From Peptococcaceae bacterium (lineage in GTDB: Bacteria > Bacillota > Desulfitobacteriia > Desulfitobacteriales > Syntrophobotulaceae): a DNA stretch of 9,432 bases. A program made the position numbers and the translations under genes. The stretch spans positions 1 through 9,432 of the forward strand of contig JAAYII010000145.1 in assembly GCA_012523535.1 (NCBI GenBank). Direction: 5' to 3'. The notes under the pieces are model-generated. The model was not told the origin of the DNA, did no database searches, and saw only the letters and a program-made list of their open reading frames with translations. Of this stretch, positions 7,007 through 9,432 are shown one piece after another; position 1 is the stretch's first letter, and the number at the start of each line of letters is the position of its first letter.

Positions 7007-7035
7007 ATTATAAAAATAATAATGGCCGTTGTCAA
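7007..7035 (-). promoter_or_regulatory. perfect consensus sigma-A promoter of dgt-dnaG-rpoD
   Basis: TTGACA (7035-7030), exactly 17 bp, then TATAAT (7012-7007) on the minus strand: all 12 consensus bases at ideal spacing. The expected start is about 7000, giving a leader of about 90 nt before the dgt ATG. No other strong promoter is visible ahead of dnaG or rpoD, so this probably drives all three genes. Confidence 0.93.
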
Positions 7036-7074
7036 GAGCCAACGTTATAATTATTCAACATTAAATTTAATTTT

Positions 7075-7080
7075 CCTCCT
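7075..7080 (-). promoter_or_regulatory. orphan Shine-Dalgarno sequence
   Basis: AGGAGG (7080-7075) stands 16 nt after the activator stop codon. The nearest ATG (7061) is 13 nt away, longer than usual, and opens a frame of only nine codons before a TGA at 7034-7032 that overlaps the dgt promoter -35. No real gene follows. It may be the remnant of a lost gene, a tiny peptide gene or chance. The rest of 7036-7095 is AT-rich with no convincing terminator. Confidence 0.35.
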
Positions 7081-7095
7081 AAGAAAAAAAAATTA

Positions 7096-9225
7096 TCAAA
7101 ATTCAATATTATACTCCCGTAATTTTCTATATAAGGTAGCCTTACTGATCTTTAACAGTCTCGCAGCTGCCGGAATATTATGACCGGTTTTAGTCAAAGC
7201 GTTTTGGATTGCAGCCATTTCATATTCTTTCAATGAAACTAAGCCACTTAATTGATTAGACTCGGCCTGTTTTGGGAAAATGATTTTTTCTTCCCGGGCT
7301 AAGGCAAGGATCTCTTGGGGAAGGTGTTTAAGCTGTATAACCCCGTTACCTGCCATATTGACGGCATATATCATGGCATTTTCCAATTGCCTAACATTGC
7401 CCGGCCAATCATAGGCATTGATTACGTCAATAACCGCTTGATCCAAGGGTGGAGGCTCAATCCCAATCTTAGCTGAATATTTTGCAATAAAATAATTGGC
7501 TAGATACAAGATATCACCTTGTCTTTGGCGCAGTGGCGGAATATCAAGTTTAATTACCGAGAGTCTAAAGAAAAGGTCACTGCGGAATTTTTTTTCCTTA
7601 ACCATTTCGTACAAGTCTGTATTGGTTGCCGCAATTAGTCTAAAATCAACTTGCTTGTAACGGCTACCACCCAAGCGCATAACCTTTTTATCCTCCAAAA
7701 CTCTAAGCAAAACAGCCTGAATCTCGTAAGGCATATCTTCGATTTCATCCAAAAACAAGGTCCCGCCATTAGCCAGTTCGATTTTGCCTGGTTTGCCGCT
7801 TGTCACCGCCCCGGTAAAAGCGCCCCGTTCATAACCGAATAATTCGCTTTCAACCAGATTGCGCGGCATCGCTGCACAGTTAACGGCAATAAATGGTCCG
7901 TTGGGCCGGCCTTCGTTGTGAATGGCATGGGCAAAAAGCTCCTTGCCTGTACCGCTCTCCCCTGTAAGTAGAATATTTTCCGGTGATGCTGCGAAGCGTT
8001 TGGCCAGAGCTTTAACTTTATTTAGTTCCGGACTCTGTCCATGTATTTCCTCAAAAGTGAAAGTTGCGCCCATTCCAAGGCGTTTATTGGCCAGGTTATC
8101 AGCTTTTTCTGCTGAAACAAATCTAAGAATGATAATGTTTTTTTCTTTTGTTTTTTGATTAGTTACCGGATCAATATTGATTAAGTAATTTTTTTCTGTA
8201 TTGGAAATTAAAATTTTTTCTTCCAAGCATTCAACCTTAATTCCTTCATTTAAATACTTACGAATCGGTGAATCGGGCGCAAAAAAATTCAGGATATTGT
8301 GCTTTTGAGTTAAGTTTGTATCCAATTGAAAAATATGGGCTCCCACCGAGTTGCAATGAAGAATGTTGCCATGTCGATCCACGGCAACAATTCCTTCATT
8401 AATATAGCTGAGATAGGTTTTCAGGGTGTCGTTCATGATCTCCAATTTTTGATTGGTTTCTTGCAGCTCGGCATTGGTTTTAATTAAGGCTTTGTTGCTG
8501 CGTAAAAGCTCCAACTGTTTTTCCGTGGCGGTTGCCAAAGAACACACCCAGCCCAAAGAATGAAACCACATATTATGCAGCTCTTTTTTCCAAGGGGTTT
8601 CTCCCATCCAATGAGACAAAACAAAAGCCCCGATTACATTTCCATTTTCTTCCATAATCGGAGCTGAGGAACAAATTACTTTATCAAATAGCACAGCATA
8701 ATTTTCAGGGCCTATTAGCTGCACAGGCTGTTTATATTTTATGGCCAAAAAATGAGCTGAAGTCCCGAAAGTACTTTCATTAAGAAGATGCCCTTCAGCG
8801 TCATTAATGCGATCGGAAACAAAATTGTTTCCTACACCATATAAAGTCACACAATTCTTGTCATAAAGCCATAAAACGTAATTGGACCAAGTGACAAATT
8901 CAGTATGCTTTTCCATGAGAGGAATAGCAACTTCCATTAACAAACGGTTTTCCTCTAATACCTTAGCAAATTCCTGTGGGGAAAGTTTGCGTCCAAAGTC
9001 TCTATTATAAGGGTCAATGCCTGCCTGGCGCGACCTTATCCAGGAACTGGCAACTTCCGGGCGTAAAAAATCACAATCTATGGGGTTTAATTTGTCTTGC
9101 AAAAAGCATTCCTTACAGTGCAAAATACCGGTCCATATCTCCCCCAGGTTACTGCCAAAAATGTTTTGTTCGGTCGATAAGGTAGGATCAGTGATCTTAA
9201 TTGGCTTGAAAGTTGAGATTTGCAT
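7096..9225 (-). CDS. sigma-54-dependent transcriptional activator (AcoR type: GAF-PAS-AAA+-Fis)
   Basis: An enhancer-binding protein that uses ATP to open sigma-54 promoters. The N-terminus has RPEVASSWIRSRQAGIDPYN (55-74), typical of the AcoR group, then a GAF-like sensor domain (about 95-205), a linker helix (about 235-268) and a PAS domain (about 268-370). The AAA+ domain (about 393-625) has Walker A GESGTGKE (422-429), the sigma-54 contact loop GAFTGA (468-473), Walker B GGTLFLDE (487-494), FRSDLFFRL (547-555) and WPGNVRQLEN (607-616). A Fis-type helix-turn-helix is at 665-709. All activity motifs are intact. There is no receiver domain, so control is by ligand or cofactor sensing rather than phosphorylation. 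Cysteines 37, 40 and 51 are clustered. ATG at 9225 has GGGAG upstream. The ligand is unknown; the divergent sigma-54 promoter at 9405 is its likely target. Confidence 0.95.
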   Translation of the reverse strand: MQISTFKPIKITDPTLSTEQNIFGSNLGEIWTGILHCKECFLQDKLNPIDCDFLRPEVASSWIRSRQAGIDPYNRDFGRKLSPQEFAKVLEENRLLMEVAIPLMEKHTEFVTWSNYVLWLYDKNCVTLYGVGNNFVSDRINDAEGHLLNESTFGTSAHFLAIKYKQPVQLIGPENYAVLFDKVICSSAPIMEENGNVIGAFVLSHWMGETPWKKELHNMWFHSLGWVCSLATATEKQLELLRSNKALIKTNAELQETNQKLEIMNDTLKTYLSYINEGIVAVDRHGNILHCNSVGAHIFQLDTNLTQKHNILNFFAPDSPIRKYLNEGIKVECLEEKILISNTEKNYLINIDPVTNQKTKEKNIIILRFVSAEKADNLANKRLGMGATFTFEEIHGQSPELNKVKALAKRFAASPENILLTGESGTGKELFAHAIHNEGRPNGPFIAVNCAAMPRNLVESELFGYERGAFTGAVTSGKPGKIELANGGTLFLDEIEDMPYEIQAVLLRVLEDKKVMRLGGSRYKQVDFRLIAATNTDLYEMVKEKKFRSDLFFRLSVIKLDIPPLRQRQGDILYLANYFIAKYSAKIGIEPPPLDQAVIDVINAYDWPGNVRQLENAMIYAVNMAGNGVIQLKHLPQEILALAREEKIIFPKQAESNQLSGLVSLKEYEMAAIQNALTKTGHNIPAAARLLKISKATLYRKLREYNIEF

Positions 9226-9250
9226 ATTACTTCTCCCATCTTCTTACTAC

Positions 9251-9297
9251 TCTAAACCACTTTCTTATTACCTCAATAATTGCTTCAATAGTTTAGA
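9251..9297. repeat. widely spaced inverted repeat, possible activator site
   Basis: TCTAAAC (9251-9257) and GTTTAGA (9291-9297) are perfect 7-bp inverted copies with start-to-start spacing of 40 bp, about four helical turns. They lie in the leader of the activator gene, upstream of the divergent sigma-54 promoter. They may be half-sites for the activator; this is inference from position and symmetry only. Confidence 0.35.
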
Positions 9298-9331
9298 CTC
9301 AAAATTAAACCCGGTCTTAGGATTAAACCTT

Positions 9332-9352
9332 AAAGTTTCGTAATTAAACTTT
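9332..9352. repeat. palindrome, candidate upstream activator site
   Basis: AAAGTTT-cgtaatt-AAACTTT is a perfect 7-bp dyad with a 7-bp spacer. Its centre lies about 90 bp upstream of the start predicted for the sigma-54 promoter, within the usual range for enhancer sites of sigma-54 activators, whose Fis domains bind dyads of this size. The word ATTAAAC also recurs at 9304-9310, 9322-9328 and 9343-9349. The dyad lies at or just after the predicted start of the activator's own transcript, so binding could also cause autoregulation. Confidence 0.45.
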
Positions 9353-9358
9353 TCTTTA

Positions 9359-9387
9359 ATTATATAATAGCCCAAGATGTTTGAGAA
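9359..9387 (-). promoter_or_regulatory. candidate sigma-A promoter of the activator gene
   Basis: TTCTCA (9387-9382, 4 of 6), a 17-bp spacer and a perfect TATAAT (9364-9359) on the minus strand. The transcript would start at about 9352 and carry a leader of about 125 nt. Confidence 0.6.
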
Positions 9388-9404
9388 GTTTGAATTATTT
9401 AATA

Positions 9405-9420
9405 TGGCATGTGTTTTGCA
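9405..9420 (+). promoter_or_regulatory. sigma-54 (-24/-12) promoter reading out of the window
   Basis: The plus strand reads TGGCATGTGTTTTGCA at 9405-9420. This matches the sigma-54 consensus TGGCAC-N5-TTGCA, with GG at 9406-9407 and GC at 9418-9419, exactly 12 bp apart as required for -24 and -12. One base of the core differs (T for C after TGGCA). Transcription would begin at about 9431 and run right, away from the activator gene. The controlled operon lies outside the window. Confidence 0.85.
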
Positions 9421-9432
9421 TGTAAATTTAAC

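Noticed and set aside
3872..7098. Genome-wide reassignment of TGA to an amino acid
   Set aside because: dnaG and the sigma-54 activator both end at TGA where homologues end, so TGA still acts as a stop in this organism.
9017..9343. Plus-strand frame of 108 codons overlapping the activator start
   Set aside because: It runs antisense to the conserved N-terminus of the activator and across its leader, and shows no protein family features.

Overview
The window looks like chromosomal DNA from a low-GC, anaerobic Firmicute of the Clostridia, most like the Peptococcaceae. This is inferred from the gene order (dgt, dnaG, rpoD, trmK, nif3, rnpB), strong Shine-Dalgarno sites, sigma-A hexamers with 17-bp spacers, and a sigma-54 activator of the AcoR type. 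I do not claim a genus. Every gene I support inside the window lies on the minus strand, so the region reads from right to left.

Right end (9432 to 7096): a 709-residue sigma-54-dependent activator with GAF, PAS, AAA+ and Fis-type helix-turn-helix parts. Its upstream region holds its own sigma-A-like promoter. Pointing the other way, out of the window, is a near-perfect -24/-12 sigma-54 promoter at 9405-9420. The activator therefore probably controls an unseen operon starting just beyond the right edge. Inverted repeats between the two promoters are candidate activator sites.

Middle (7035 to 2444): a macromolecular-synthesis group starts at a perfect consensus promoter (TTGACA, 17 bp, TATAAT) and has two small hairpins in its leader. 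It encodes a dGTPase-like HD phosphohydrolase (dgt), DNA primase (dnaG) and the main sigma factor (rpoD), whose start overlaps the dnaG stop by 8 nt. The dnaG frame is broken by a single in-frame TGA at 5173-5171, with coherent primase sequence on both sides. TGA also ends dnaG itself and the activator gene, so a changed genetic code is unlikely. After rpoD come tRNA-Asn(GTT) and a CAT-anticodon tRNA, probably tRNA-Ile2, with their own promoter and a good intrinsic terminator.

Left part (2413 to 372): trmK (tRNA m1A22 methyltransferase) and a Nif3/YqfO-family metalloprotein overlap by 16 nt and are probably translationally coupled. Between nif3 and the 5' end of rnpB (RNase P RNA, cut by the left edge) lies about 290 bp of very AT-rich DNA. 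It carries a cluster of five DnaA-box-like 9-mers, one matching TTATCCACA exactly and two matching TTATACACA. This is far from a typical dnaA-adjacent origin and is one of the two most unusual signals here, the other being the interrupted primase gene.

I saw no insertion sequence, CRISPR array, prophage gene or defence gene.
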